NCBI GenBank assembly: GCA_017615595.1
Contig: JAFZZT010000012.1
Span: forward strand, 1 to 33,870
Length of the DNA: 33,870 nt
Origin: Bacteroidales bacterium
Lineage (GTDB): Bacteria; Bacteroidota; Bacteroidia; Bacteroidales; WCHB1-69
Reading direction: 5' to 3'
Under the pieces are notes generated by a model. It did no database searches. It had not been told where the DNA came from and saw nothing but the letters and a program-made list of their open reading frames with translations. This document shows positions 19,596-30,218 of this stretch, one piece after another. Every line of letters begins with the position of its first letter. The stretch's first letter is position 1. The position numbers were made by a program, and so were the translations under genes.

Positions 19596-19634
19596 TGTTG
19601 CTGAAAAATATTGATTTAACCTTTTAACCCAATT

Positions 19635-21005
19635 TTAGATTTTAATCCACTCGTCAAAATCCTTCTCGGACACCAAACCCAGTTGCAGGGCGGCCTCGCG
19701 CAGCGTTGTGCCGTCTCGGTGCGCCTGCTGGGCTATCTTGGCAGCGTTGTAGTATCCGATGTGCGGACTCAGCTTGGTGACCAGCATCAAGGAGTTGTTG
19801 AGGTGCATGCGGATGCGCTCGATATTGGGCGTGATGCCTTTGAGACAATGGTCGTTGAAGGAGTTGATGACATCGGCCAACAGACGGGACGACTGGAGCA
19901 GGTTGCGTCCTATGAGCGGCATGAAGACGTTGAGTTGCAGATGTCCCTGCATGGCGCCGGTGGTGATGGCCACATCGTTGCCGATCACCTGGCAGCACAC
20001 CTGTGACAATGCCTCGCACTGGGTCGGGTTGACCTTGCCCGGCATGATGGAGGAGCCAGGCTCGTTGGCCGGCAGGACGATTTCGCCGAACCCGCAGCGC
20101 GGTCCCGAGTTGAGCAGCCGGAAGTCGTTGGCAATCTTCATGAGCGAGACCGCCAGTCGCTTCAGAGCTCCCGACATCTCAGCCATGGAGTCGTGGGTGG
20201 CCATCGCCTCGAACTTGTTGGGCGTGTTCGTGAAGGGAAGCCCCGTGAACTGGTTGATATATTGCAAGGCGTTCTTGTCGTAGCCCTCGGGCGTGTTGAG
20301 GCCGTCACCTACGGCCGTGCCGCCGATGGGCAGCTCCATCAGGTGCTTCATGGCCGATTGGATGGTCTCCAGACCGTGTTCTAACTGCGAGAGGTGCCCT
20401 GACAACTCCTGACCCAAGGTCAAGGGCGTGGCATCCATCAGGTGCGTGCGCCCGATCTTCTTGATCTCCGCATATTCGGCAATCTTCTCCCGATAGGTCT
20501 CCATCATCCGCTCGATGGCGGGCACGGTCTTCTCCAAGATAACCTTCGTGGCCGCGATGCGCATGCCCGTGGGGAAGATGTCGTTGGTGGACTGCGACTT
20601 GTTGACGTCATCGTTAGGGGAGAGGAACAACTCCTTGTCGTCCAGACGGCCGCCGTGCAGCTGGTGGCCGCGGTGGGCAATCACCTCGTTGACGTTCATG
20701 TTGGTCTGTGTGCCGGAGCCTGTCTGCCAGATGCGCAAGGGGAACTGGTCGTCCCATTGCCCTGCCAAGATCTCATCACAGGTGCGGACGATCAAGTCGC
20801 ATTTCTCCGGAGAAAGCACGCCAGCGTCACAATTGGCCATGGCGGCGGCCTTCTTGGCGGTCACAATGCCGTAGATGATCTCGATGGGCATCTTTTTCTT
20901 GCCGATCACAAAATTCTCCATAGCTCGTTGCGTCTGCGCTCCCCACAGCTTGTCACTCTCCACACGCATTTCGCCCAACGTGTCTTTTTCTATTCTGTAT
21001 TCCAT
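19635..21005 (-). CDS. fumC: Class II fumarate hydratase
   Basis: This enzyme interconverts fumarate and malate; it is iron-free and homotetrameric. The family signature [10 protein letters not shown] is at residues 316-325, with the catalytic loop serine S318; the active-site GRTHLMDA is at 185-192 (H188), and [14 protein letters not shown] at 95-108. The G-K-V-N-P-T-Q-C-E form of the signature favours fumarase over aspartate ammonia-lyase, which usually reads PAKVNP. One small change: the usual GTAVGTGLN reads GTAVGDGLN. Length is 456 residues. It lies 26 nt downstream of the porin gene on the same strand. Confidence 0.93.
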   Translation of the reverse strand: MEYRIEKDTLGEMRVESDKLWGAQTQRAMENFVIGKKKMPIEIIYGIVTAKKAAAMANCDAGVLSPEKCDLIVRTCDEILAGQWDDQFPLRIWQTGSGTQTNMNVNEVIAHRGHQLHGGRLDDKELFLSPNDDVNKSQSTNDIFPTGMRIAATKVILEKTVPAIERMMETYREKIAEYAEIKKIGRTHLMDATPLTLGQELSGHLSQLEHGLETIQSAMKHLMELPIGGTAVGDGLNTPEGYDKNALQYINQFTGLPFTNTPNKFEAMATHDSMAEMSGALKRLAVSLMKIANDFRLLNSGPRCGFGEIVLPANEPGSSIMPGKVNPTQCEALSQVCCQVIGNDVAITTGAMQGHLQLNVFMPLIGRNLLQSSRLLADVINSFNDHCLKGITPNIERIRMHLNNSLMLVTKLSPHIGYYNAAKIAQQAHRDGTTLREAALQLGLVSEKDFDEWIKI

Positions 21006-21031
21006 TTTATAAGTGTTTTATTGATAATCCG

Positions 21032-22930
21032 TTAATCGTAAAATCTCCAGTTGATGCCTATCCTCAGATTCTGTGCCTGTGTCGGATAGTACGGGGTGGT
21101 GATATAATGGTAGCCCATCAGTCCGGCCAACAGATTGCCGCCTCGCACAAAGAAGGAGATGCGCTTGACGCGGAAAGAAAGGTGAAGGTCCAGATAGAGA
21201 TAGTTGCCCACTTTGACCTCTTCTTGATGGCAGAACTGATGCAGCAACGGGTTGTAAATATCGGCATAGTAGGAGGTGTTGAACATCAAGTCGCCACCAA
21301 GCTGTATCTTCAGCCTCTTCTTGAAGATGCGGAAACAATAGGCCGCCGAGAGTTTGCCGGCAAACAAAGGAACGGCAATATAGGATTTGGTCGAGTGCTG
21401 CAAGGCCACGTTGACATCCATCGCGAAATTATGGATCCTGACGGGCGCTTGGGCTTGCAGCTGTATCACATTGATGCCGGAGTTGGACATCTCCGGCACA
21501 TAATGGCTGTTCATGAAGATGTAATGGTGCAACATGTAGTAGTTGAAACTCAGCTTATATTCTTTGCGTGTCCAATAAGCGCTGAGCTTCAGACTGTTCT
21601 GCTTGGGCCATTCGTTGTACCAAAGGCTGTTGTTGCCGATATAATAGCTGTAGAAATAGTCGGGAGAAACGCGGTAAAAGTCGGCCGTGAAGCCGATGTA
21701 ATGGCTGTTTTTCCGACTGATGGCGAAGGTCGCTTTGACGGAGGCGCGGGCGTCGTTCTTGTTGTACCCGAAGAAAGAGTAGGAGATGCCTCCAAAGATG
21801 TCCCAGACGCTGAAAAGACGTATGTTGGTTCTGGCGAAGAGCGTCATGGTGTTGCCGCGATAATAGGGCATGAAGGCTCCGACATATTCGTGGCGGACAC
21901 CTCCTGCGATGCGGAAGAAGTAGTGTTGACTGCTCACCGTGTCGAAGGGACGGTAGTTGGACCACTGCAAAGCATTGGATATGCTGTAGTATTGGATCGT
22001 GTCGCGGGTTGTGTCGGTGTTGATATAGAACTGGTTTTGATAAAAGTCGTTGTTCAGGTTATGGTCGTAGAAAAGACTGCTGACTTGTTTGAATTGCAGC
22101 GTGTGAGTGAGGGTTCCAAAATAGAAACCCTGTTTCTTGCCTTCCATGTTGAAATATTGCATCAGGAACACATCGTGCGTGTTGATCAGCGTGGAGGCAT
22201 TGCTGAAGAGCACACTGTAATTGCTGTATTCAAAAACCTTTGCGGAGAGAGGCTGCCGGTCCGCGAACTCGTGATGGTCTGTCAAGCCGCCGTTTTCAGC
22301 ATATTTTCCGTGGTTTAACAAGTAGGAAACGAAGACCCCGTATTTGTTTTTGGGAGTCTGATAGTGGGCAAACACATTCATGGTGAACATGTTCGCGCCC
22401 TGATGGATGTAGTAACCCTGGTTGCTGTATCCGTTGAGGTCAAAGGTGAACCTGAACTGCCGCACCTTCTGGGTGTGCAGAGCTTGGAAGCTGTTCTCTG
22501 TTGCAAGCCCGTAGGTGTAGTTGAGCTTGGTGTAGGAGGAACTTACGTCGAAATACGACAGGTCCTGCTGCTTCCGGAAATAGAGCGGGAAAGGCAGGGT
22601 GATCATGGAAAAACCTGTCTGCCGATCATATTCAAAAATCATGTTCTTGTGCGCCTGTGCGAAGATTCCCAGACTTTGGTATAGATTCAAGGGATCAGAC
22701 AAGGGATTTGTCTGTGGCGTATAGAACATGTTGGTGTCGAGAGGCTTGTATTGGAGCATCTCATACTGCTCTGATGGCAGAGCCGAGAGATATACTGGCA
22801 TGAAGTCGGGTGAAAGAGGGGAGGCATCCACGCTGTCCTTGGGGGTGGAGATATCCTCCTGAGCTTGGATGTCGGGCATCAAGCACAGTGTGCAGAAGCA
22901 GACGAGGAAATATGCCAGTGACTTTCTCAT
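21032..22930 (-). CDS. Putative outer-membrane porin (Porin_10-like)
   Basis: ATG 22930 gives 632 residues starting MRKSLAYFLVCFCTLCLMP, a signal peptide ending near IQAQ. The rest is dominated by alternating aromatic/polar beta strands, for example GQ-free strands such as KLSAYWTRKEYKLSFNYYML, ending in the aromatic-rich strand LRIGINWRFYD. That plan fits a beta-barrel of the 'putative porin' Porin_10 type common in Bacteroidota. The substrate is unknown. An upstream in-frame start (22957) falls beside the aldolase terminator hairpin and is less likely. It stands just before fumC with a 26-nt gap and may be co-transcribed. Confidence 0.78.
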   Translation of the reverse strand: MRKSLAYFLVCFCTLCLMPDIQAQEDISTPKDSVDASPLSPDFMPVYLSALPSEQYEMLQYKPLDTNMFYTPQTNPLSDPLNLYQSLGIFAQAHKNMIFEYDRQTGFSMITLPFPLYFRKQQDLSYFDVSSSYTKLNYTYGLATENSFQALHTQKVRQFRFTFDLNGYSNQGYYIHQGANMFTMNVFAHYQTPKNKYGVFVSYLLNHGKYAENGGLTDHHEFADRQPLSAKVFEYSNYSVLFSNASTLINTHDVFLMQYFNMEGKKQGFYFGTLTHTLQFKQVSSLFYDHNLNNDFYQNQFYINTDTTRDTIQYYSISNALQWSNYRPFDTVSSQHYFFRIAGGVRHEYVGAFMPYYRGNTMTLFARTNIRLFSVWDIFGGISYSFFGYNKNDARASVKATFAISRKNSHYIGFTADFYRVSPDYFYSYYIGNNSLWYNEWPKQNSLKLSAYWTRKEYKLSFNYYMLHHYIFMNSHYVPEMSNSGINVIQLQAQAPVRIHNFAMDVNVALQHSTKSYIAVPLFAGKLSAAYCFRIFKKRLKIQLGGDLMFNTSYYADIYNPLLHQFCHQEEVKVGNYLYLDLHLSFRVKRISFFVRGGNLLAGLMGYHYITTPYYPTQAQNLRIGINWRFYD

Positions 22931-22943
22931 GCTATAAAATATG

Positions 22944-22980
22944 TCATCGCGCAGCATTTCTTACGAAACCTGCGCGATGA
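22944..22980 (-). terminator. Hairpin after the aldolase gene
   Basis: TCATCGCGCAG (22944-22954) and CTGCGCGATGA (22970-22980) are perfectly complementary 11-bp arms with a 15-base loop, 14 bases beyond the fbaA stop. Reading leftwards, an AT-rich stretch follows but no long T-run. Confidence 0.65.
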
Positions 22981-22994
22981 CGGAAAGGGAAATG

Positions 22995-24074
<1,080 letters not shown>

Positions 24075-24164
24075 TGTTTTGTGATTATTTATGAATGATT
24101 GTCTTTGTTCTATAAAAACAGATTTTGTTGTTGTGAATAATTGATTGTTTGTGAATCAAGCGTG

Positions 24165-24172
24165 CAAAAGTA
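24165..24172 (-). promoter_or_regulatory. -7 box of fbaA (TACTTTTG)
   Basis: Minus-strand TACTTTTG fits TAnnTTTG and leaves a leader of about 85 nt before the fbaA start, long for this window. No riboswitch-like structure is evident in the AT-rich leader. Confidence 0.55.
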
Positions 24173-24211
24173 AACATTTTTGCGTTAGGATTTGCACCCG
24201 AAACAGCGCAG

Positions 24212-24577
24212 CTATTTCTTTCGGCTTCTTCGCCGCTGGATGATCCACTTGGCCACCTCTGAGCCGAGTGTGAAGGCCGACAGCCAGCGTGATGCTTTGC
24301 CGCCCACGCCCGTGGCAGCTTTCTTGCCACCAACCGGCAAGGAACGTACCGTGCGTACTGCCTGGGCAATGTTGGAAACGTTGAGGTTCTGACCTAAATG
24401 GCGCACGCCTTTCACCTTGGACCATAACCGCTTGAAGGTCTCGATGTCATCATCGTATTGGTCGATGTCTTTCATCAAGATGCGCTCCTGACGGCGGATC
24501 CGATCCCGCAACTGCTGCTTGCGGTACTCGATCTCTTTCAGGTTGTTGTAAGGGGCGGTACTCTTGCGCTTACTCAT
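24212..24577 (-). CDS. Small basic hypothetical protein
   Basis: I do not recognise the family. ATG 24577 gives 121 residues; a clear Shine-Dalgarno AGGAGG stands just upstream, which is unusual for Bacteroidota and decides this start over the longer reading from 24643. A predicted coiled-coil-like basic and acidic segment (about 12-50) is followed by a glycine-rich stretch and a very basic end (RRRSRKK). The start overlaps the end of the holin-like gene by 8 nt, so translation is coupled. Its position with that gene and the YtxH gene suggests an envelope-associated role. Confidence 0.7.
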   Translation of the reverse strand: MSKRKSTAPYNNLKEIEYRKQQLRDRIRRQERILMKDIDQYDDDIETFKRLWSKVKGVRHLGQNLNVSNIAQAVRTVRSLPVGGKKAATGVGGKASRWLSAFTLGSEVAKWIIQRRRSRKK

Positions 24578-25028
24578 GAGAACCTCCTTCCATAGTTGTT
24601 TCCGGACCTTGTGGCGCACCGATGGTGGAAGGCTCCTCATCATTCAAGATTTCCTCCACCTCCGGGTCATGTGTGGGATACAAGATCCTGCTGAACTTCC
24701 GGATAAGCGGCTTGACGAAAAGCTTGTCTTTGAAGCACCACGTCACTAGAATGGCCACGATGAGGATGCCGCATACGATAGCGTACGCCCATCCGGCATT
24801 CAAGGCAACAGTAAGACATTTGATGAGGGCGGAGGAGAGATACACGATCACCACCACCGCACAAACGATGACGACAAGCATGGAGAAGATGACGGAGAGA
24901 ATCTGTGACGACTTCTCCAACAGCTCCAACTTGAAAAGATCGTAATATTCTGTAAGGTATGTTTTCACATCCTGCGCCGTCTTTTCGTTGCGCGGAGATT
25001 TTCGAAACAACCTGTGTATTAAATCCAT
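24570..25028 (-). CDS. Holin-like membrane protein (phage holin family/DUF1469 type)
   Basis: A 152-residue protein with a charged N-terminus (TYLTEYYDLFKLELLEKSSQ), two long hydrophobic helices (about 43-66 and 79-98), and an acidic C-terminal tail. This plan fits the putative Actinobacterial Holin-X / phage holin superfamily III proteins encoded chromosomally in many Bacteroidota. There is no phage context, so a lytic role is unlikely; they are usually found with YtxH proteins as here. It follows the YtxH gene by 89 nt and overlaps the next gene by 8 nt. Confidence 0.72.
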   Translation of the reverse strand: MDLIHRLFRKSPRNEKTAQDVKTYLTEYYDLFKLELLEKSSQILSVIFSMLVVIVCAVVVIVYLSSALIKCLTVALNAGWAYAIVCGILIVAILVTWCFKDKLFVKPLIRKFSRILYPTHDPEVEEILNDEEPSTIGAPQGPETTMEGGSHE

Positions 25029-25117
25029 AATGAGTTTATATAAAGTGTATCTTTATAAATAAAACGAAATGTGCAGACAGGCTTCTGCCGCACCTTCAAG
25101 AGGTTATAGGGCACTCA

Positions 25118-25360
25118 TTAATTGAGTTTCTCGTCTTCCAATATCTCGTCCAGATCGGGATCTGCGTAGGCCTCCTCCTCGCTGGGGGCATCTTCACGAC
25201 GGTTTTTCAGTTTCTCAATCAGCTTGTCAATCTCTTCTTTGGTCAGTTTGCTGGATACTTTCTTGCAGAGCTCCTTGCCTTTGTCTGTGGTGCAAAGAAG
25301 GGTGATTCCGGTGGCTGCGGCTGCTCCGGCCACGAATGCCAAAATTTCAGATGCTTTCAT
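25118..25360 (-). CDS. YtxH domain-containing protein
   Basis: An 80-residue protein. A single N-terminal glycine/alanine-rich membrane helix (residues 6-24, FVAGAAAATGITLLC) is followed by TDKGKELCKKV, which matches the YtxH signature (compare the usual xPxxGxExR), and an acidic end. YtxH proteins are stress-linked in firmicutes; the molecular role is unknown. It heads the three-gene run with its own promoter box. Confidence 0.8.
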   Translation of the reverse strand: MKASEILAFVAGAAAATGITLLCTTDKGKELCKKVSSKLTKEEIDKLIEKLKNRREDAPSEEEAYADPDLDEILEDEKLN

Positions 25361-25389
25361 ATCATGTAGTTTTTAGTGTTTAACGGCTG

Positions 25390-25397
25390 CAAATGTA
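25390..25397 (-). promoter_or_regulatory. -7 box of the YtxH operon (TACATTTG)
   Basis: Minus-strand TACATTTG fits TAnnTTTG, 29 bases before the YtxH start. Confidence 0.6.
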
Positions 25398-25497
25398 CAC
25401 ATTTTTATAATATGTAAACCCTGCTTGAAAAATAAGTACATGGATTTGTGATAATGCGATAACATTCGTCAAATACGGTGGTCAGTTGCGGGTTGCC

Positions 25498-25580
25498 GAT
25501 TAGACGATTATACGATTAGACGATGATGTGTAACTCCAAACTACTAACTGCTAACTTCTAACTGATAACTGACAACTTGT
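25498..25580. repeat. Repeat block after nqrF: 8-nt then 7-nt periodic
   Basis: 25498-25521 has three 8-nt units (GATTAGAC, GATTATAC, GATTAGAC). 25532-25580 has seven in-phase heptads: AACTCCA, AACTACT, AACTGCT, AACTTCT, AACTGAT, AACTGAC, AACTTGT. The last heptad ends on the first base of the complement of the nqrF stop. The rest of the 219-base gap (25361-25579) holds only the YtxH promoter box. Confidence 0.85.
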
Positions 25581-26824
25581 TATTTTCCTCCGAAATCGTC
25601 GTAGTGTATCATTTCGGGACTTACGCCCAGACTGTCGAGCATCTTCAACACCGCCTGCAACATCATGGGTGGACCGCAGATGTAGTATTCGATGTCTTCG
25701 GGGGTGGGATGGTCTTTCAGATATTGCTTGTAGATGACCTCGTGGATGAAGCCTGTCGGGCCCGTCCAGTGGTCTTCGGGCAGCGCGTCAGAGAGGGCGA
25801 TATGGAACGAGAAGTTGTCATGCTCGGCGGCCAATTGCTCGAACTCATCAGCGTAGAAGAGCTCCTTGAGGGAACGGCCACCATACCAGAAGGTGGTCTT
25901 GCGTGATGTGTTTTTGACTTTGAACTGGTCGAAGATGTGCGAACGCATGGGGGCCATGCCCGCGCCACCGCCGATGAACATCATCTCACGGTCGGTGTCT
26001 TCCACGATGAACTCTCCGTAAGGGCCTGACACATAGACCGTATCGCAAGGTTTTAAGCTATAGATGAAGGAAGATGCCACGCCGGGGTTGACCTTCTCCA
26101 TCCGTCCTTTCTTGCGGTTGAAGGGTGGGGTGGCGATGCGCACGTTGAGCATGACGATGCCGTTCTCTGCGGGATAATTGGCCATGGAGTAGGCACGGAC
26201 GGTTGCCGCCGGGTTCTTCATCTTCAGATCAAAAAGTCCCATCTTCTGCCAGTCGCCGCGATAGGGCTCTTCAACATCCATGTCGGCAAACTGCACCGTA
26301 CAGGCCGGGATGTCGATCTGGATGTAGCCGCCGGAGCGGAAGTCCATGGTCTCGCCCTCAGGCAGCTGCAGTACCAGCTCTTTGATGAACGTCGCCACGT
26401 TGCGGTTGGAGACGACTGTGCAAGGCCACTTCTTGATGCCGAAGAAGCTCTCGGGGATCTCGATCTCCATATCCTCGCGCACCTTCACCTGGCAGAAGAG
26501 CCGGTAATGGTCGTCAGCCTCCTTGCGGGTGATGTGCGAGAGCTCCGTGGGCAGGATCTGTCCGCCGCCGGAGAGCACCTTGCCGCGACAAGTGCCGCAC
26601 GAGCCGCCCCCGCCGCACGCCGACGGCACAAAGACCTTCTCGTCGGCCAACGCCTGCAGCAGCGTGCACCCGCGCTCATGCTCGATCTCGCGCTTGCCGT
26701 TAATGCCGATCTTCACCTTGCCCTCGGGGATCATCTTCTTGCGGGCAAACAATAACAGCGCAACCAGTAACCAGATGATTACCAGAAAGATTACAATCGC
26801 TGCTATGAGTGTCAGTATCTGCAT
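25580..26824 (-). CDS. nqrF: Na+-translocating NADH:quinone reductase subunit F
   Basis: NqrF takes electrons from NADH through FAD to a [2Fe-2S] centre, the entry point of the sodium pump. ATG 26824 gives 414 residues: a membrane helix (3-27), a ferredoxin domain with C70, C76, C79 and C111, then a ferredoxin-reductase module with the FAD motif RAYSMANYP and the NAD-binding [11 protein letters not shown] and YYICGPPMM segments. The longer reading from 26986 would run into nqrE and is rejected. It is the last gene of nqrDEF, 17 nt after nqrE. The ferredoxin-reductase fusion separates Nqr from the related Rnf complex. Confidence 0.96.
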   Translation of the reverse strand: MQILTLIAAIVIFLVIIWLLVALLLFARKKMIPEGKVKIGINGKREIEHERGCTLLQALADEKVFVPSACGGGGSCGTCRGKVLSGGGQILPTELSHITRKEADDHYRLFCQVKVREDMEIEIPESFFGIKKWPCTVVSNRNVATFIKELVLQLPEGETMDFRSGGYIQIDIPACTVQFADMDVEEPYRGDWQKMGLFDLKMKNPAATVRAYSMANYPAENGIVMLNVRIATPPFNRKKGRMEKVNPGVASSFIYSLKPCDTVYVSGPYGEFIVEDTDREMMFIGGGAGMAPMRSHIFDQFKVKNTSRKTTFWYGGRSLKELFYADEFEQLAAEHDNFSFHIALSDALPEDHWTGPTGFIHEVIYKQYLKDHPTPEDIEYYICGPPMMLQAVLKMLDSLGVSPEMIHYDDFGGK

Positions 26825-26841
26825 GTTAGCTAATATGAAAA

Positions 26842-27453
26842 TCACATTCCTAAAAAGCACATAAACCCTATTCCCAACAATCCGGTGATGATATAGGCGA
26901 TGCCGTTGCCCTGGAGCGCAGGCGGGATTTTCGCATATTTGAGTCGCTCCCGGATGGCGGCGAAGGCGGTGATGGCCAACAGCCAACCGAGGCCCGAGCC
27001 AATGGCGTACGAAAGACTGTGCGCCACGGTAGGGAAGTTGCGCTCCTGCATGAAAAGCGAGCCGCCAAGGATGGCACAGTTCACTGCTATCAACGGCAAA
27101 AAGATGCCCAACGCCATGTTGAGGGCGGGTAGATAGCGCTCAAAGACCATCTCCAACAGCTGTACGATGCCCGCAATCACTGCGATGAAGATGATCAGAG
27201 AGAGGAATGAAAGGTCCGTGTCAGCAAAACGACTGCTCAGCCAGACCAAAGCCCCTTTCTGTAATAGATATTTGTCTATCAGATAGTTGACAGGAACGGT
27301 GACCGTCAGCACAAAGCACACCGCCAGTCCTAACCCGAAGGCGGTCTTCACGTTCTTGGAGACAGCCAAATAGGAGCACATCCCCAAGAAATAGGCGAAG
27401 ATCATGTTGTCGATGAACACCGAACGGACGAATATGTTGAAAAATTCCGACAT
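26842..27453 (-). CDS. nqrE: Na+-translocating NADH:quinone reductase subunit E
   Basis: A six-helix membrane subunit, paralogous and inverted relative to NqrD. C26 ([10 protein letters not shown]) and C126 (VNCAILG) match the two cysteines that, with two from NqrD, hold the intramembrane [2Fe-2S] cluster. Length of 203 residues is normal. It lies 50 nt after nqrD, the gap being filled by a heptanucleotide array, and 17 nt before nqrF. Confidence 0.95.
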   Translation of the reverse strand: MSEFFNIFVRSVFIDNMIFAYFLGMCSYLAVSKNVKTAFGLGLAVCFVLTVTVPVNYLIDKYLLQKGALVWLSSRFADTDLSFLSLIIFIAVIAGIVQLLEMVFERYLPALNMALGIFLPLIAVNCAILGGSLFMQERNFPTVAHSLSYAIGSGLGWLLAITAFAAIRERLKYAKIPPALQGNGIAYIITGLLGIGFMCFLGM

Positions 27454-27456
27454 CCT

Positions 27457-27512
27457 AACTATTATCTATCATCTATTATCTATTATCTCTCATCTCTCAT
27501 CTCTCATCTCCT
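27457..27512. repeat. Heptanucleotide array (ATCTNNY) across the nqrD stop
   Basis: Eight in-phase units: AACTATT, ATCTATC, two ATCTATT, three ATCTCTC, ATCTCCT. It begins 3 bases from the nqrE start codon and runs 6 bases past the nqrD stop (27504-27506) into the coding sequence, so it fills the whole gap inside an operon. Confidence 0.9.
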
Positions 27513-28103
27513 TTCAGTCTTCCAGTTCTTCACCCATATCATCGTTCCCACCAAAATCAGCGCCATGGGCGGCAGGATCATGAGCCCGTTGTTGAGATAG
27601 CCATGGGCGTACCAGCTCTCAGGGACAACAGGGTGGTTCCAGAGCGTGCCGGAGCCGAGCAGTTCGCGGAAGAAAGCCACCACCACGAGGACAAGGCCAT
27701 ATCCGACACCGTTCATCACACCGTCAACAAGAGAGGGTAACGGCTTGTGCGACAGCGCGAATGCCTCCAGCCGGCCCATGATGATGCAGTTGGTGATGAT
27801 CAATCCCACGAACACAGACAGCAGCTTGCTTATATCGTACACGACAGCCTGCAGGACTTGATCCACCAGGATGACGAAGAAGGAAACGATAAGCAACTGG
27901 ACGATGATGCGGATGCGCGGCGGGATGGTGTTTCGCAACAAAGAGATGATGAAGTTGGAGCAGGCGCACACCACCGTCACGGAGAGCGCCATGACCACGG
28001 CGGGCTTCAGCTGTGCGGTGACAGCGAGGGCAGAACAGACGCCGAGTGTCTGTACGAGGACGGGGTTGTCTTTGCTGAGTGGTCCGAGATGCTCCTTGAT
28101 CAT
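27504..28103 (-). CDS. nqrD: Na+-translocating NADH:quinone reductase subunit D
   Basis: A six-helix membrane subunit of Nqr. C23 (LGVCSALAVT) and C106 (TNCIIMG) are the expected cluster ligands. I chose ATG 28103 (MIKEHLGPLS, 199 residues); the longer reading from 28124 begins inside a -7 promoter box. This promoter directly after the fusA stop means nqrDEF can be transcribed apart from nqrBC-fusA. The last codons and stop lie in a heptanucleotide array. Confidence 0.95.
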   Translation of the reverse strand: MIKEHLGPLSKDNPVLVQTLGVCSALAVTAQLKPAVVMALSVTVVCACSNFIISLLRNTIPPRIRIIVQLLIVSFFVILVDQVLQAVVYDISKLLSVFVGLIITNCIIMGRLEAFALSHKPLPSLVDGVMNGVGYGLVLVVVAFFRELLGSGTLWNHPVVPESWYAHGYLNNGLMILPPMALILVGTMIWVKNWKTERR

Positions 28104-28121
28104 GATCGATTTTTTAGAGTG

Positions 28122-28129
28122 CAAAAGTA
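28122..28129 (-). promoter_or_regulatory. -7 box of nqrDEF (TACTTTTG)
   Basis: Minus-strand TACTTTTG fits TAnnTTTG, 18 bases before the chosen nqrD start and 12 bases beyond the fusA stop. Confidence 0.6.
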
Positions 28130-28141
28130 CATTTTTTACGG

Positions 28142-30208
28142 TTAGCTCTTTCTTCTCTCCGCCACGATCTCCTCTTGTTTGGCGGCGGGCATGCGCATGT
28201 ACTGGAAGAACTCCATGGAGTAGTTGGCGCGACCGCTGGTGACGTTGCGCAAAGCCGTGGCGTAGCCAAACATCTCCATCAGCGGGATGAAGCCGTCAAG
28301 TTTCTGGGAGCCCTTGCGGAAACGGCGCATGTTCTCGATGCGGCCTCGGCGCTTGTTGATGTCGCGGGTGATATTGCCAATGTACTCGTCCGGAGTGTTC
28401 ACTTCTACCTTCATGACGGGCTCCAAAAGGACGGGAGCCATCTTGTTGTAGGCGGTCTTAAAGCATTGTTGTGCACAGAGTTGGAAGGCCATGTCGCTGG
28501 AATCGACAGGGTGGAAGGTGCCATCCACGAGCACGCAACGCACATCGACCACGGGATAGCCGGCCAAAGGACTCTTCTCCATGGCGCTCCGCAGACCCTT
28601 CTCAATGGAAGGGATGTACTCGCGCGGCACGACGCCTCCCTTGGTGATATCGACAAACTCGAAGCCTTTGCCCGGGTTTGGCTCGAAGCGGATGACGGTA
28701 TGCGCGAACTGGCCATGACCGCCGGTCTGCTTCACATGCTTGTAGTTGCACTCGAAAGGCTGGGTGATGGTCTCGCGGAAGGAGACGCTGGGTGCGCCGA
28801 CCTCAATGGGCACCTTGAATTCGTCCTTGAGCCGGTCGATGATGATCTCCAGATGGAGCTCGCCCATGCCCGAGATAATGGTCTCCTCGGTTTCCTCATC
28901 GTAATGCGCATGGAAGGAGGGATCCTCGTTGCACAGCTTGGCAAGAGCCTCGCCCAGCTTGTTGCGGTTCTTCAGATCGGTGGGTGTCACCTTCATCTCG
29001 ATGACGGCGGGAGGCACGGAGATGGACTCCAGCACCACAGGCTGTTTCTCATCGCAGAGCGTGTCGCCAGTGCGGGTGTATTTCATGCCCACCAGAGCGA
29101 TGATCTCGCCGGCGCCTGCCTCGGTGATCTCCTCACGCTCCTTGGCCTTGATGCGGAAGATACGCCCCACACGCTCGTTTTTGTCTTTGTTGGCGTTATA
29201 GAGCGACATGCCGTTGGTCAGCTGTCCGCTGAAGATGCGGATGAAGGTCTGCTGTCCTACGTAGGGGTCGTTGATGAGCTTGAAAGCCAACGCCGAGAAG
29301 TGCTCGTGGCTGGAAGGGTTGCGGGTGATCGTCTTCTCGGGGTCTGCCAGGTCGTGGGCCACCACCGCGCCGATGTCGGTGGGAGAGGGCAGGTAGTCGA
29401 TGACCGCATCTAGAAGCGGCTGGATGCCCTTGTTTTTGTAGGCGGCGCCGCACAAGACGGGGGTGATCATCAGCTTGAGGGTGGCCTTGCGGAGGGCGTC
29501 GCGCAGTTGCTCTTCGCTGACCTCGCGCTCCTCCAAATAAGCGTCGGCGATGTCGTCATCCACGTCGGCGAGCTTCTCGATGATGTTCTTGTGCGCCAGG
29601 TCGGCAGCGGCGGCGAATTCGGCCGGGATCTCGTTCTCGAAGACCTCCTTCTCAGAGAAGGTCAGCGCCTTCATCTTGACGAGGTCGATGCACCCTTGGA
29701 AGTCGCTCTCCGCGCCCATGGGGAGCTGGATGGGCACGGCGTTGGTGCCCAAGTATTTCTCCATCTGGCTGACAACCTCTCCGAAGTCGGCGCCCGTGCG
29801 GTCCATCTTGTTGATAAAGGCGATGCGGGGCACGCGGTACTTGTCGGCCTGGTTCCAGACGGTCTCGCTCTGCGGCTCCACGCCACCCACGGCGCAGAAG
29901 ACCGCCACCATGCCGTCGATGACACGCAGGGAACGCTCTACCTCAATGGTGAAATCGACGTGTCCCGGAGTGTCTATCAGGTTGATCTGATGACCTTTCC
30001 ATTCAGCCGTGATGGAGGCGGAGGCGATGGTGATGCCACGCTCCTGCTCCTGTTTCATGAAGTCCATGGTGGCCTGCCCGTCATGGGTCTCGCCAATCTT
30101 GCGGTTCACGCCCGTGAAGAAGAGGATGCGCTCCGAACAGGTGGTCTTGCCGGCATCAATATGCGCCGCAATGCCTATATTTCTCAATTTCGATATACTC
30201 TTTGCCAT
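28142..30208 (-). CDS. fusA: Elongation factor G
   Basis: EF-G drives tRNA-mRNA translocation and helps ribosome recycling. All five GTPase motifs are present: AHIDAGKTT (15-23), RGITI (57-61), DTPGH (79-83), NKMD (133-136) and the GAA of CGAAYKNKG. The domain IV region with [10 protein letters not shown] and the C-terminal [11 protein letters not shown] are intact. At 688 residues it is of normal length. It is not in the usual rpsL-rpsG-fusA setting but between nqrC and nqrD, so it may be a paralogue; I recall a rather different sequence for the main Bacteroides EF-G. No promoter box lies in the 64-nt gap to nqrC, so it is probably transcribed with nqrBC. Confidence 0.93.
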   Translation of the reverse strand: MAKSISKLRNIGIAAHIDAGKTTCSERILFFTGVNRKIGETHDGQATMDFMKQEQERGITIASASITAEWKGHQINLIDTPGHVDFTIEVERSLRVIDGMVAVFCAVGGVEPQSETVWNQADKYRVPRIAFINKMDRTGADFGEVVSQMEKYLGTNAVPIQLPMGAESDFQGCIDLVKMKALTFSEKEVFENEIPAEFAAAADLAHKNIIEKLADVDDDIADAYLEEREVSEEQLRDALRKATLKLMITPVLCGAAYKNKGIQPLLDAVIDYLPSPTDIGAVVAHDLADPEKTITRNPSSHEHFSALAFKLINDPYVGQQTFIRIFSGQLTNGMSLYNANKDKNERVGRIFRIKAKEREEITEAGAGEIIALVGMKYTRTGDTLCDEKQPVVLESISVPPAVIEMKVTPTDLKNRNKLGEALAKLCNEDPSFHAHYDEETEETIISGMGELHLEIIIDRLKDEFKVPIEVGAPSVSFRETITQPFECNYKHVKQTGGHGQFAHTVIRFEPNPGKGFEFVDITKGGVVPREYIPSIEKGLRSAMEKSPLAGYPVVDVRCVLVDGTFHPVDSSDMAFQLCAQQCFKTAYNKMAPVLLEPVMKVEVNTPDEYIGNITRDINKRRGRIENMRRFRKGSQKLDGFIPLMEMFGYATALRNVTSGRANYSMEFFQYMRMPAAKQEEIVAERRKS

Positions 30209-30218
30209 ATCTACTAAT

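Noticed and set aside
19635..21005. Aspartate ammonia-lyase as identity of the fumC gene
   Set aside because: The signature reads [15 protein letters not shown] as in fumarases; aspartases usually have PAKVNP.
24570..25028. Prophage holin
   Set aside because: No phage genes lie nearby and the partner genes (YtxH) are chromosomal envelope genes.
26824..26986. N-terminal extension of NqrF to 26986
   Set aside because: The added residues are the shadow of the end of nqrE, and the ATG at 26824 starts a typical NqrF membrane helix.
28175..29413. 412-codon open frame opposite fusA
   Set aside because: Antisense shadow of the EF-G gene with low-complexity composition and no recognisable domain.
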